From NCBI GenBank assembly GCA_977006965.1, contig OZ345353.1:2046001-2110000 (forward strand): 64,000 nucleotides of DNA. Reading direction: 5' to 3'. The stretch's first letter is position 1. Each line of letters opens with the position of its first letter. Below, one piece after another: positions 1 through 11,601 of the stretch. Under the pieces are notes generated by a model. The model searched no databases. It was not told the DNA's origin and saw nothing but the letters and a program-made list of their open reading frames with translations. The stretch comes from Phymatolithon calcareum. Lineage: Eukaryota; Rhodophyta; Florideophyceae; Hapalidiales. The translations under genes were made by a program, and so were the position numbers.

Positions 1-931
1 TCTCCGATATGGTACGTCATGGGGTGGTCAAAGGTGTGAAAATTTCTCCCAGTCCGAACTCATTGCATCCCTGCAAAGGTTGTCTTGCTGGCAAAAGTCA
101 TCGCGCTCCTATCCCAAAGTCTAGTAGTACTGGTTCTGAGGCTGTCCTCAACCTCGTACATTCCGACGTCTTAGGTCCGATCGAAATTCCGCCACTTGGA
201 GGCTCTCGATACTTCATCACATTCATAGATGATCACTCCAACTGGACCACGGTATACACCATGCGAAGAAAGTCGGAGAGCTTTGAGTGTTTTTGGAAGT
301 TCGAAAAGTTCGCTGAAACGCACACATGTAGAAAGCTTAAGCATTTAAACGAACAGAACTTCTCGACTGCACGAAAGCTCAAGGCCATTAGGACCGACAA
401 CGGCGGCGAGTACCTCTCGAACGAGTTCAAGGCATATTTGGCACAGCACGGCATACACCAGCAACTCGCAGTAGCATACACCCCTCAACAAAATGGGGTG
501 GCCGAGCGAATGAACCGTCCCTTCTCAACTTGGTGCGCTCGATGCTTCATCACAGAGGCATCGAGAAGAAGTTCTGGGCTGAAGCACTTGCTACTTCTGT
601 GTCTGTTCGAAATCGATTTACGTCAAGAGGACTTCCTTCAAACACGACCCCCCATCACATGTGGATGGGTGCTGCTCCAGATTTGGGACACTTACGTTCA
701 TTTGGCATAAAGTGTTGGTACGTGACTCCAAAAAAGAAGGTGAAGAAACTCGACTCTCGAACTCGTGAGGCCATCATGCTGGGATATGCGACTTCATCCA
801 AGGGGTATAAGATGTGGGATCCGAGCTCCAAGAAGGTGATCGTGTCAAGGGATGTGACGTTCAACGAATTGGATTGCGGATTAGGTGAGGCTGAAACTGA
901 AGTCTCCACTGACACTCCAAAAAACGCAGAG
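1..931 (+). pseudogene. Copia element A: integrase fragment, frameshifted
   Basis: This is a partial copia pol that enters from the left window edge. The reading frame shows the end of the integrase HHCC finger, the HSD, TDN and AER boxes of the DDE core, then the GKR-like linker that precedes RT. A one-base loss near 513-516, where related copies read AACCGCACACTT, shifts the frame, so the protein is split into two overlapping frames (9-710 and 530-940). The copy stops abruptly where a reverse LTR begins. RT and RNase H are absent. It is non-functional. Confidence 0.9.
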
Positions 932-1360
932 GGCTATTGATGAGGAGAAAAACAAAGTTTGTTCGATGTGAAATGGTTGAGTAGAAGCTGAGTTAGGTGA
1001 GAATGAGTTCCTTGGTTTATTGACTTGGCGGACCTCACGTCAACACTATATAGACCTGAGAACTCAATCAACTTGATCAAAAAACCCTAATTGACGACGG
1101 AGACACTCTAACCCTAAACAAATTTTTCAAAATATCATATGACACGAGTAACATGAAAAAATGAAGAATCATCTACTGAGTGGGGGAAAGTATGATTATC
1201 ATACTCTTATCATACTCCGACACGTGTCCCTGCCAATCTTTTTGATTCAAAGTTCTGAGATACTTTAACTTTCGACTTCACACGTGTACCCGTGTTCCGA
1301 GATCATTCCTTGATATTGAAGTGTGTTTGCGACCAGAGCTCCGAGCAATCATTCTTCCAA
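932..1360 (-). repeat. LTR, reverse, 3' LTR of element B, U5 end truncated
   Basis: It is homologous to the ~445-bp copia LTR family of this window, in reverse orientation. It lacks the first ~20 bases of the usual reverse start (TGTTGGAGAAGG) and joins element A directly. The U3 end at about 1360 is followed by the reverse polypurine tract (CCCCCTT) and the RNase H end of element B, which identifies it as that element's 3' LTR. Confidence 0.85.
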
Positions 1361-3531
1361 CTCTCCCCCTTTATCGAGGGACACTACGCCACTTGCTTGC
1401 ATACTCCCATCTCTTCAGCGAACTTGTCTGTCTTGATTCGATCGAGTGGTTTGGTTAGTGCATCAGCAACCATGGACTCAGTACTGCAGTACTTAATCGA
1501 GATCTTTCCTCTTGCAACAACATCACGAACGTAGTGATATTGGATGTCAATATGCTTGTTGCGTTGAGTGATGGCAGCGTTCCTCCCGGTTGCGATTGCA
1601 CTCTGACTGTCGGTATACAAAGTCATGAGAGTGGGCTTCTGGAGACCTTGGATATCTGCGATAAGTCTTGACAGCCAAACAGCTTCCTTGGCGGCGGCAC
1701 AGGAAGCGATGTACTCCGCTTCACATGTTGACGAGGCGACGATAGTTTGTTTCTTCGAACGCCAGCTTATGGCTCCCCCTGCGAGAAGGTACACATAGCC
1801 ACTTGTTGATCGCCTTGTCTCACGACATCCTGCCCAATCCGCGTCTGTGTACCTGATTGGCACCATGCTCCCACTTGCACCGAACAGAATCCCATAGTCT
1901 CGAGTACCTGCAATGTACCGAAGAACGCGCTTAACACCCATCCAGTGACGCTTTAAGGGTTTCTCGCAAAACGAAGAAAGCTTACCGACCGAGTCCGAGA
2001 TGTCTGGGCGAGTGCCGACCATCAAGTACATCAGGCTTCCGATAGCTGGACGATACGGAACTTCGTCTCCAAGGGACTCGGTGATATCCACTCCATGTAG
2101 ATGTCTTCGTCAAGGTCACCATGCAGGAACGCTGTCACAACATCCATTTGGTGGAGTTCCATATCATGGACAGCAACTGTTGCAAGTAGGATGCGAATCG
2201 AGGAGAATTTGACGACTGGGGCATACGTTTCACCGTAGTCCACCCCATGCACCTGTCGGAACCCTTTTGCCACAATTCGAACTTTTGGGCCTGTATCCTT
2301 GACCTTGAAGACATACTTGCACGATAGCACGTTCATGTCGTAGTTGCGCGGAACCAGTTTCCAGGTATTGTTATGGACAAGTGAAGAATGTTCTTTCTCA
2401 ATGGCCTTTGACCAGAAGTCGACATTATGATTTGAAGTCGCTTCCTTAAAGGTCTGAGGTATTTGATGAGAAGACAAAGCGGATTCCGATGCGAGATTGA
2501 CAGATTCGAAGGCAAGCATTGCAGTGTGCGGGGGAGCTTTCCAGAAGTCAGTGGGTGGTTTTGAGACCCGAGCTGACCTGCGCAGAATGGGTTTGGCGAT
2601 CATCGGTGTATTTACTTCAGATGCCAGTTATGCTGCTGGTTGTTTTGCATCGTCCGCCTGCTGCCTTTCTTCGTTAGTCACATCTAGTTTCTTGTTGCTT
2701 TCCTACGAAGTGTCTTTAGCTTCAACCGTATCCTCACATTCTTGGACGACTTCGTCGTCTGGAATGTCAGTGGATACATCCGTTTCAGCATCACCTAATC
2801 CGCAATCCAATTCGTCGAACGTCACATCCCTTGACACAATCACCTTCTTGGAGCTTAGATCCCACACCTTATATCCTTTGGAAGAAGTCGCATATCCCAG
2901 GAAAATGGACTCACGAGTTCGGCAGTCGAGTTTCTTAACCTTCTTTTTCGGAATCACGTACCAACACTTTATGCCAAATACACGTAAGTGTCCCAAGTCT
3001 GCAGCGGCACCCATCCATATGTGATGGGGTGTCGTGTTCGAAGGAAGTCCTCTTGACGTAACTCGATTGCGAACATACACAGCTGTAGCAAGTGCCTCAG
3101 CCCAGAACTTCTTCTCGATGCCTCTGTGATGAAGCATCGAGCGCACCAAGTTGAGAAGTGTGCGGTTCATGCGCTCAGCCACCCCATTCTGTTGTGGAGT
3201 ATATGCTACTGTGAGTTGCTGATGTATGCCGTGCTGTGCCAAATATGCCTTGAACTCGTTGGAAAGGTACTCGCCGCCGTTGTCGGTCCTAATAGCCTTG
3301 AGCTTTGGTGCAGTTTAAGCTTTCTACCTGTGTAGGTTTCAGCGTACTTGTGGAACTTTCGAAAACACTCAAAGCTCTCCGACTTTCTTCGGATGGTGTA
3401 TACCGTGGCCCACTTGGAGTGATCATCTATGAATGTGATGAAGTATCGAGAGCCTCCAAGTGATGGAATGTCGATAGGACCTAAGACGTCGGAATGTACG
3501 AGGTTGAGGACAGCTTCAGAACGAGTAGTCC
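1361..3531 (-). pseudogene. Copia element B gag-pol remnant, RT catalytic core deleted
   Basis: Read on the minus strand it contains part of integrase (about 3571-2703), the N-terminal part of RT (2603-2092) and RNase H (2091-1384; boxes YTDADWAG, CEAEYIA and LYTDSQSA are visible). A deletion near 2091 joins DIYME of early RT to the DITESLGDE stretch just before RNase H. It removes roughly 450 bp including the YVDD motif. Frames also shift around 2610-2700 and 3210-3300. The 5' part is cut off by the forward LTR of element C at 3532. It is non-functional. Confidence 0.9.
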
Positions 3532-3580
3532 TGTTGGATGTGCGATTGCTTGGAGCTCTAGTCGCAAACACACTTCAATA

Positions 3581-4321
3581 CAGTCGAACCTGTATAGCTG
3601 CAACACGGCGGTAAAGCAGGTTGGTATGCAGTAATAGAGGTTTTGCAGTCTTGGAGGCTTTATCATAAGGGGCTACAGAAACATTCTACCCAATCGTCCA
3701 CGAGGCTCAGTTGAACCAATCAGTGACCTTTCTTTGCTGGAGCCCCTTCTTGTGGTCGGAGCGAATCTTACGTTGCGATGCGTCGATGGCGCGCCGCAAA
3801 GACCACGAACACTCTCCTCTCTCGTCCATGATCTCTACTGCCAAACTCAGATCACGCAACTGCTCAGCAAGCGACAATTTCGGCTTGTTCTCCTTTTCAA
3901 CACTCTCAGCGGCTTCGCTGGTCTCAACAGGATTCATTTCATGCAGGATATCGCCGACAATTGCCGCCTCTTCCACATCTGCGATGCAGTCATCCTCCTC
4001 ATTTGGGCTGACGAGGTATGCGCAGTGGTGTTTCCTGCAGGGATGAGCATCATCAAATAACGCTATTCTATGTAGCACATGGAACTTACTTGGCAAGCAG
4101 CCCTGCACGATTTATGACGAGAGCCAGTCTCTGTTGCAATCCGTGCTATCAAAATTTTATTCAAAATTAAGGGTGGCATTCCCTTCAGTTGCACTAATGC
4201 AGTTTGCAAGGTAGGTTTAAATTTAGTTACTTTTCGGCATATACCAAATCGGTCTAGGCGATTCGATTGCACGAATGCAGGTTTTGCAGCTATACAGGTT
4301 GCAGCTATACAGGTTCGACTG
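3581..4321 (-). mobile_element. Tigger/pogo-like DNA transposon, internally deleted
   Basis: The 24-bp terminal inverted repeats are perfect (3581-3604 and 4298-4321, outer end CAGTCGAACC). The target TA is duplicated at 3579-3580 and 4322-4323. CAGT ends with a TA duplication are typical of the Tc1-mariner/pogo-Tigger group. The interior encodes only a transposase tail on the minus strand. The right TIR is preceded by a tandem copy of its inner 15 bp (TTGCAGCTATACAGG). The element is non-autonomous as it stands. Confidence 0.88.
3707..4108 (-). pseudogene. C-terminal remnant of a Tigger/pogo-like transposase
   Basis: This is a 133-residue open frame inside the TIR-bounded element. It is rich in acidic residues and ends QRKVTDWF. 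An acidic tail followed by a helical segment and a terminal K-hyd-TDFF-like motif is what pogo/Tigger transposases show after the DDE domain. No DNA-binding or DDE catalytic part is present, so this would be only the tail. The family call rests on the TIR/TA structure plus this tail. It might instead be an unrelated ORF carried by the element. Confidence 0.55.
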
Positions 4322-4720
4322 TATCAAGGAATGATCTCGGTACACGTGTACACGTGTCAAGTCGAAAGTCAAAGTGTCTCAGAACTTTGAAACAAGAAGA
4401 TTGGCAGTGACACGTGTCGGAGTATGATAAGAGTATGATAATCATACTCCCCCCACTCAGTGGATGATTCTTCATTTTTTTCATGTTACAAGTGTCATAT
4501 AATATTATGACAAATTTGTTTAGGGTTAGAGTGTCTCCGGCGTCAATTAGGGTTTTTTGATCAAGTTCATTGAGTTCTCAGGTCTATATATTCTTGACGT
4601 GAGGTCCGCCAAGTGAATAAACCAAGGAACTCATTCTCACCTATCTCAGCTCCTACTCAACCATTTTCCTTCAACCAAACTTTTTCTTTCCCCTTATCAA
4701 TTGCCGAACCTTCTCCAACA

Positions 4721-4740
4721 GGTTATGGGCCCAGTCAACG
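4721..4740 (+). other. Primer-binding site of element C (half-tRNA iMet type)
   Basis: GGTTATGGGCCCAG directly follows the LTR. It is complementary to the anticodon arm of eukaryotic initiator tRNA-Met, not to the 3' acceptor end. The same arrangement is known for Drosophila copia, which is primed by a tRNA-iMet 5' half. Confidence 0.85.
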
Positions 4741-4885
4741 CACCTCAACCACCGCGTTCCATCATCATCGTCATCATCTCCGGGGTTCTCCTTCGCCTCC
4801 GATCTGTCTCTGTCTGATCTTCCTGCTTGCGCATCCTTGTCAAGAATCGTTGATTCTTGCTCGGTTCGCTTCAGGGTTTCATTAA

Positions 4886-5190
4886 GCGTCTTGCAGTGCG
4901 CGTTGCCGGCTGCAGGTTCAGGTGTACCAAAACACAACAAGGGTTTTCCTGTTGCGTATCCTTGTTAAAAATCTTTGATTCTTACTAGGCCCGTTTCAGG
5001 ATACCACAAAACGTCTTGCAGTGCGCGTTGCCGTCTGCAGGTTCAGGTGTACCAAAACACCAGAAGGGTTTTCCTGTTGCGTATCCTTGTTAAAAATCTT
5101 TTATTCTTACTAGGCCCGTTTCAGGATACCACAAAACGTCTTGCAGTGCGTGTTGCCGGCTGCAGGTTCAGGTGTACCAAAACGCCACAA
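4886..5190 (+). repeat. 125-bp tandem repeats in the leader of element C (three copies)
   Basis: TTGCAGTGCG recurs at 4891, 5016 and 5141, exactly 125 bp apart, with the intervening sequence repeated (GGTTCAGGTGTACC, TTACTAGGCCCG). It lies between the primer site and the gag start, in the untranslated leader. Elements F and N have two copies and K one. Confidence 0.9.
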
Positions 5191-5354
5191 GAGGTATACG
5201 GCCATTGAGCCATCCCCCGATCAAGGTCCGGGTCACATTGACTCGAAAGAATTTCTTATACGGGACAGATTGCCTTGATAGTTAACTTCGGTTGACTCGC
5301 AGTGGACTCCCCGAACGGATTTTCGACAAGAATATAAGACCCACACTCCCTAAA

Positions 5355-7765
5355 ATGGACAACTCGCAAGGAACGCTGAAGGTCGAGAAACTCAATGAGA
5401 CCAATTTCCATGCTTGGAAACAGAAAATTCAGCTAGTACTATCATTCCGCGAACTTGATGAACACATTGAAGACGATCCACCAGCACGGGACTCGGACGA
5501 TTTCACTCTCTGGCGTCGAAGTGACAACAAGGCAAAGGCTATTATCGGACTTTCTCACTCGGATGAACATCTAGAGAATGTGCAAGATGTGAATACGGCC
5601 AAGGAAATGTGGCAGTCGATTCTCAATATCTTTGAACGACATACACTACTGAACAAACTGGCAGCACGCTGCAAGTTCTATACCGCCACAATGCTCGAGG
5701 ACGAGAAAATACTTTCTTATACGAACCGTATTCGCCAGCTCGCATCCACCCTCAAGTCAATGGGTGTTGATATCGACGACAAAGAAATGGCGATGGCTGT
5801 GCTTAACGGACTTCCGGAACGGTACGATAGCTTAATCAGTGCACTCGATGCTCTTGGCAACCAGGATGATGAGAACGCATTCGTGATCACTGCGACCATT
5901 GTCATCGATCCGGTCATAAGAGCGTGAAGTGTTGGACCAATTTCCCTCACCTTGCTCCGGAAGTATACAAACGTGGGAATGAAATGCAAAAAAAACCATC
6001 TGCATTTCTGACTGTTGAGTCGGAACCTGTTCGTGTCATGTCTGATTCCGACTTTGTATGCTTGATGGCCAAGGTGCGCAATTCCGACATTTCCGAGAAG
6101 TCCAAGTCCTGGATCATTGACTCTGGAAGCACATCCCACATGACGTTTGACCGCTCACTCTTCTGCACGTACACCGAACTGTCGTCTACTGTTGAAATGG
6201 GAACAAAAGCTAAGGCTACAATCGCTGGAAAGGGTGATGCCATTAATACGATCAATGCGAATGGGAAACCGTCGAAATGCAAACTCAGGGATGTTATGCA
6301 CATACCGGACTTTGGATACTTTTTACTATCGGTATCCAAAATGGATGAGTATGGATATGGGATTACGTTCAAGAACAGTCGTTGCTATGTTAAAGCTCAT
6401 GATGACACGGTTGCTACAGGAACACTTCGCAAGAGTCTCTACTCACTCGATCTTGCAGATGGAAATAAAGGTACCGAAGTTTCTTGTCTTGCTAGCCTCC
6501 AGCTTTGGCATGAACGTCTCGCTCATGTCCATTCCTCTGGTATCTCTGATACGGTACGTCATGGGGTGGTCAAAGGTGTGAACCTAGCTCCCAATCCAAT
6601 CTCAGAACATCCATGCAAGGGCTGTCTTGCCGGCAAAGGTCATCGCGCTCCTATCCCAAAGTCTAGTAGTGCTCGTTCTGAAGCTGTCCTCAACCTCGTA
6701 CATTCCGACGTCTTAGGTCCTATCGACATTCCATCACTCGGAAGCTCTCGATACTTCATCACATTCATCGATGATCACTCCAAATGGACCACGGTATACA
6801 CCATGCGAAGAAAGTCGGAGAGCTTTCAGTGTTTTCGAAAGTTCCACAAGTATGCTGAAACCCATACTGGAGGAAAGCTTAAGCATTTGAACGTTCAGGA
6901 CTTCTCGACTGCACCAAAGCTCAAGGCTATTAGGACCGATAACGGAGGCGAGTACCTTTCCAACGAGTTCAAGGCATATTTGGCACAACACGGTATACAT
7001 CAGCAACTCACAGTAGCATATACTCCACAACAGAATGGGGTGGCTGAGCGCATGAACCGCACACTTCTCAACTTGGTGCGCTCGATGTTTCATCACAGAG
7101 GCATCGAGAAGAAGTTCTGGGCTGAAGCACTTGCTACTGCTGTGTATGTTCGCAATCGAGTTACGTCACGAGGACTTCCTTCGAACACGACCCCCCATCA
7201 CATATGGATGGGTGCCGCTCCAGACTTGGGACACTTACGTGTATTTGGCATAAAGTGTTGGTACGTGATTCCGAAAAAGAAGGTTAAGAAACTGGACTCT
7301 CGAACTCGTGAAGCCATTGTGCTGGGATATGCGACTTCGTCCAAAGGATATAAGCTGTGGGATCTAAGCTCCAAGAAGATTATTGTGTCAAGGGATGTGA
7401 CGTTCGACGATTCGGATTGCGGATTAGGTGATGCTGAAACGGATGTATCCACTGAAATTCCAGACGACGGAGTCGTCCAAGCATGTGAGGATACGGTTGA
7501 AGCTAAGGACACTTCGGAGGAAAACAACAAGAACCTCGATGTGACTATCGAAGAACGGAAGCAGGCGGACGATGTAGAACAACCAACAACACCACCGGCA
7601 TCTGAAGTAACTACACCGATGATCGCCAAACCAATTCTGCGCAGGTCAGATCGGGTCTCAAAACCACCCACTTACTTCTAGAGAGCTCCCCGGCACACTG
7701 CCATGCTTGCCTTAGAATCTGTCAATCTCGCATCGGAATCCGTTTTGTCTTCTCATCAAATACCT
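5355..7765 (+). pseudogene. Copia element C gag-pol, gag deletion, 3' half missing
   Basis: The start is the first ATG after the leader, giving MDNSQGTLKV as in sister copies. Gag is open to about 5868. A deletion of about 150 bp there removes the end of gag up to the zinc knuckle and shifts frame. Reading resumes with the protease (IIDSGSTSHM near 6116), HHCC finger and integrase DDE core to a stop at 7679-7681. A few codons later, at 7765, the copy is fused to the middle of another element's gag (D). RT and RNase H are lost. Confidence 0.9.
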
Positions 7766-10700
7766 CTCGAGCATGTGAAGGATGTCGAAACGGCCAAAGA
7801 AATGTGGACGTCGATTCTCAATATCTTCGAACGACACACTCTTTTGAACAAACTGGCCGCTAGACGCAAGTTCTACACTGCCACTATGCTCGAGGACGAG
7901 AAAATACTGCCCTATACGAACCGCATTCGCCAACTCGCATCCACCCTCAAGTCAATGGGTGTCGATATTGACGTTACAGAAATGGCCATGGCTGTATTGA
8001 ACGGACTTCCCGAACGTTACGACAGCTTGATAAGTGCACTTGATGCTCTCGGCAATGAAGACGAATCATTCTCACTTGAATTTGTGAAGAGTCGACTACT
8101 CCAGGAAGAGCAACGCATGTCAATGCGTGTCGAAGCATCAACCGTCAAAGCTGAGACTGCTGCACTTTTCACTGCCAGACGCGATGGAGAACGAATTCGT
8201 GACTACTGTGAACATTGTCATCGATCTGGACATAGAAGTGTGAAATGTTGGACCAAGTTTCCACACCTTGCTCCTGAAGGATACAAAAATCGGAATGGAA
8301 AGCAAACGAAACCAGCTGCATTCCTGACCGATGAATCTGAACATGTTCGAGGTATGTCCGATTCCGACGTTGTATGCCTGATGGTCAAGGTGCGCGATTC
8401 TGATATTTCCGAGAAGTCAAAGTCATGGATCATTGACTCTGGTAGTACATCGCATATGACGTTCGATCGTTCAATCTTCTGCTCATACACCAAAATGTCT
8501 TCAACCGTCGAAATGGGAACCAAAGCACAGGCCACAATCGCTGGAAAAGGTGATGTCATCATTACGCTTACCTTGAACGGCAAATCGTTAAAACGAAAGC
8601 TCAAGGACGTTACGCACATACCCGACTTCGGATACTCTCTATTGTCTGTCTCAAAAATGGATGAGTACGGATATGGTATAACGTTCAAGAACAGCCGTTG
8701 CTATGTTAGAGCTCATAATGACACGATCGCAACAGGTACTCTACGCAAAAGTCTCTACTCTCTAGACCTTGCAGATGGAAATAAACTTAACGAAGTTTCC
8801 TGTTTCGCGAGCCTACAGCTCTGGCATGAACGACTTGGGCATGTTGACCACACTGGAATTACCGGAATGGTAAACCATCGGGTGGTGAAAGGTGTAAAGA
8901 TTGCTCCCAACTCACAGTCCACACATCCATGTAATGGTTGTCTTGCCGGCAAAGGTCATCGTGCTCCGATTCCAAAGTCCAGTAGTTCTCGCTCCACCGC
9001 TGTTCTCGATCTCGTACATTCAGACGTTCTTGGTCCTATCGACATTCCGTCCCTTGGAGGATCACAGTACTTCATCACATTCATCGATGATCACTCCAAG
9101 TGGACCACGGTATTCACCATGCGAAAGAAGTCGGAGAGCTTTGAGTGTTTTCGGAAGTTTCACAAGTACGCTGAAACCCATACAGGTAGAAAGCTTAAGC
9201 ACTTGAACATACAGGACTTCTCGAAAGCACCAAAGCTCAAAGCAATTAGGACAGACAATGGAGGCGAGTACCTTTCAAACGAGTTCAAGGCATATCTTGC
9301 GGAACACGGCATCCATCAACAGCTCACAGTCGCTTACACCCCACAGCAAAATGGGGTGGCTGAACGCATGAACCGCACACTTCTCAACTTAGTGCGCTCG
9401 ATGCTCCATCACAGAGGCATCGAGAAGAAGTTCTGGGCTGAAGCGTTGGCAACTGCTGTGTATGTGCGCAACCGAGTTACGTCACGAGGACTTCCTTCGA
9501 ACACGACCCCCCATCACATATGGATGGGTTCCCCTCCAGATTTGGGACACTTGCGCGTATTTGGCGCCAAGTGACAGTCGTACTCGTGAGGCGGTTATGC
9601 TGGGATACTCGTTCGCATCAAAAGGGTATAAGCTGTGGGATGCAGACTTGCGGAAATTGATTGTGTCAAGGGACGTGACGTTCAATGAATCGGAATTCGG
9701 ATTCGATGAGACCGAAACCAATGTATCACTTGAAACTCCTCAAATCAAACTGAGTGATGGTACGGTTGAAGGTAAGGTCATTTCGGATGTAGATAATAAG
9801 AGCATCGAGAAGGACATTGACGAAGGTGAGCAAGCAGATGGTGGAGAACAACCAATATCTCCATCTGGTCCTGACGAAACATCTCCGATGATCGCCAAAC
9901 CCATTCTGCGTAGGTCAGCTCGGGTCTCAAAACCACCCACTGACTTCTGGAACGCTCCCTCGCATACTGCTATGCTGGCCTTCGAGTCCGTCAACCTTGC
10001 ATCTGAAACCGGTTTGTCTTCTCATCAAGTGCCTCAGACCTTCAAGGAAGCGACTTCAATTAAAAATGTCGACTTCTGGTCTCCGGGCATTGAGAATGAA
10101 CACTCGTCACTAACCCGCAACAACACTTGGAAGTTGGTCACTCGCAAGCCTGGCATGAACGTTCTACCGTGCAAGTATGTCTTCAAGGTCAAGGATACAG
10201 GCCCTAAAGTCTGCATTGTTGCGAAAGGGTTCCGACAGGTGCATGGGGTGGACTACGGTCAAACGTATGCGCCAGTCGTAAAGTTCACCTCGATTCGTAT
10301 CCTACTTGCAACCGTTGCTGTCCATGATTTGGAACTATACCACATGGATGTTGTTACGGCTTTCTTGCATGGTGACCTTGACGAAGACATCTACATGGAG
10401 GTTCCGTCTGGATTTCGTGATCCCAAGCGTCCTGACCTTGTTTGCAAGCTCTTGAAGGCACTATACGGCCTGAAGCAAGCACCGCGACAGTGGCATGCCA
10501 AAATCGACAAGTTCCTCATCGACGAGCTCGGCTTCTCAAGTAGTCACAATGATCCTTGTCTTTATGTCCGGCATAAGTCAAGCAGCATCATGATCATCGC
10601 GCTATATGTGGATGACTTGCTGATTGCCGGAAACGATACTTCTGCTATTTCGTGGATCAAGGGGGAGCTGAACAAGCGATTCGAGATGAAGGACCTTGGA

Positions 10701-11579
10701 GAAGCTAGTGTTTGTCTTGGACTTGAAATTCGCCGAGATCGCACACTTCGAACTCTTCACCTCTCGCAGTCGGTCTACGCTCAGTCAGTCTTGGAACGTT
10801 TCGGCATGGAGAACTCGAAACCAGCACCAACCCCTATGGAGTCAAGCAACAAGAACACCAGAACCGAAGAAGTCGACATCACCCAGCTCGTCGATGAACA
10901 AGTTCCATACCGTCCAGCCATCGGAAGTCTCATGTACTTGATGGTTGGTACACGCCCAGACATCTCGGACTCGGTCGGAAAGCTGTCTTCGTTCTGCGAA
11001 AAGCCTCTGAAACGTCACTGGATGGGCGTGAAGCGTGTTCTGCGATATATTGCGGGTACTCGAGATCACGGAATTTTGTTCGGTGGAAGTGGGAGTTTGG
11101 TTCCAATCGGTTACACGGATGCGGATTGGGCGGGATGTGTTGAGACAAGACGGTCCACGAGTGGCTATGTGTTCCTTCTTGCAGGGGGAGCCATAAGCTG
11201 GCGCTCAAAGAAGCAAACCATCGTCGCCACTTCAACATGCGAAGCGGAATACATCGCTTCGTGTGCCGCCGCCAAGGAATCTGTCTGGTTGTCAAGACTC
11301 ATTGCCGATGTTCAAGGTCTCGAGAAGCCATCCGCCATGACTCTGTACACTGACAGTCAAAGTGCGATCGCGACCGGGCGAAACGCGGCTATCACTCAGA
11401 GGAACAAGCACATAGACATCCAATATCACTATGTTCGTGATGTGGTTGCCACGGGCAAGATATCAGTCAAGTATTGTAGTACTGAGTTGATGATTGCGGA
11501 TGCACTCACCAAGCCACTCGATCGTGTCAAGACGGCCAAGTTCGCACATGACATGGGTATATGCGCGAGGAAGTCGTAG
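7766..11579 (+). pseudogene. Copia element D gag-pol, 5' truncated, one 38-bp deletion
   Basis: It begins inside gag (EHVKDVETAKEMW) without LTR, leader or gag N-terminus. It runs through the CCHC knuckle (CEHCHRSGHRSVKC), DSG protease, HHCC and DDE integrase. A 38-bp deletion after 9571 (compare the intact stretch at 21956-22005) shifts frame. RT with IALYVDDLLIAG and the whole RNase H then follow in one frame to 11579, ending in the polypurine tract AAGGGGGAG. It belongs to the second subfamily in the window (DVTEMAMAV, SPPDLGHLRVFGAK), together with G. Confidence 0.9.
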
Positions 11580-11601
11580 TGTGCCTCGATCAAGGGGGAG
11601 T

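Larger units (their letters stand above)
3532..4720 (+). repeat. 5' LTR of copia element C, interrupted by a Tigger-like transposon
   Basis: It starts TGTTGGATGTG and ends TCTCCAACA. It is two blocks, 3532-3580 and 4322-4720, that rejoin as an ordinary ~445-bp LTR when the 741-bp DNA transposon and one TA are removed. It carries the family's landmarks: ACACGTGTACACGTGT, further CACGTG cores, GGTTAG/TTAGGG boxes, a TATA box (CTATATAT near 4583) and AATAAA (4617). It is followed at once by the primer-binding site. Confidence 0.95.
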
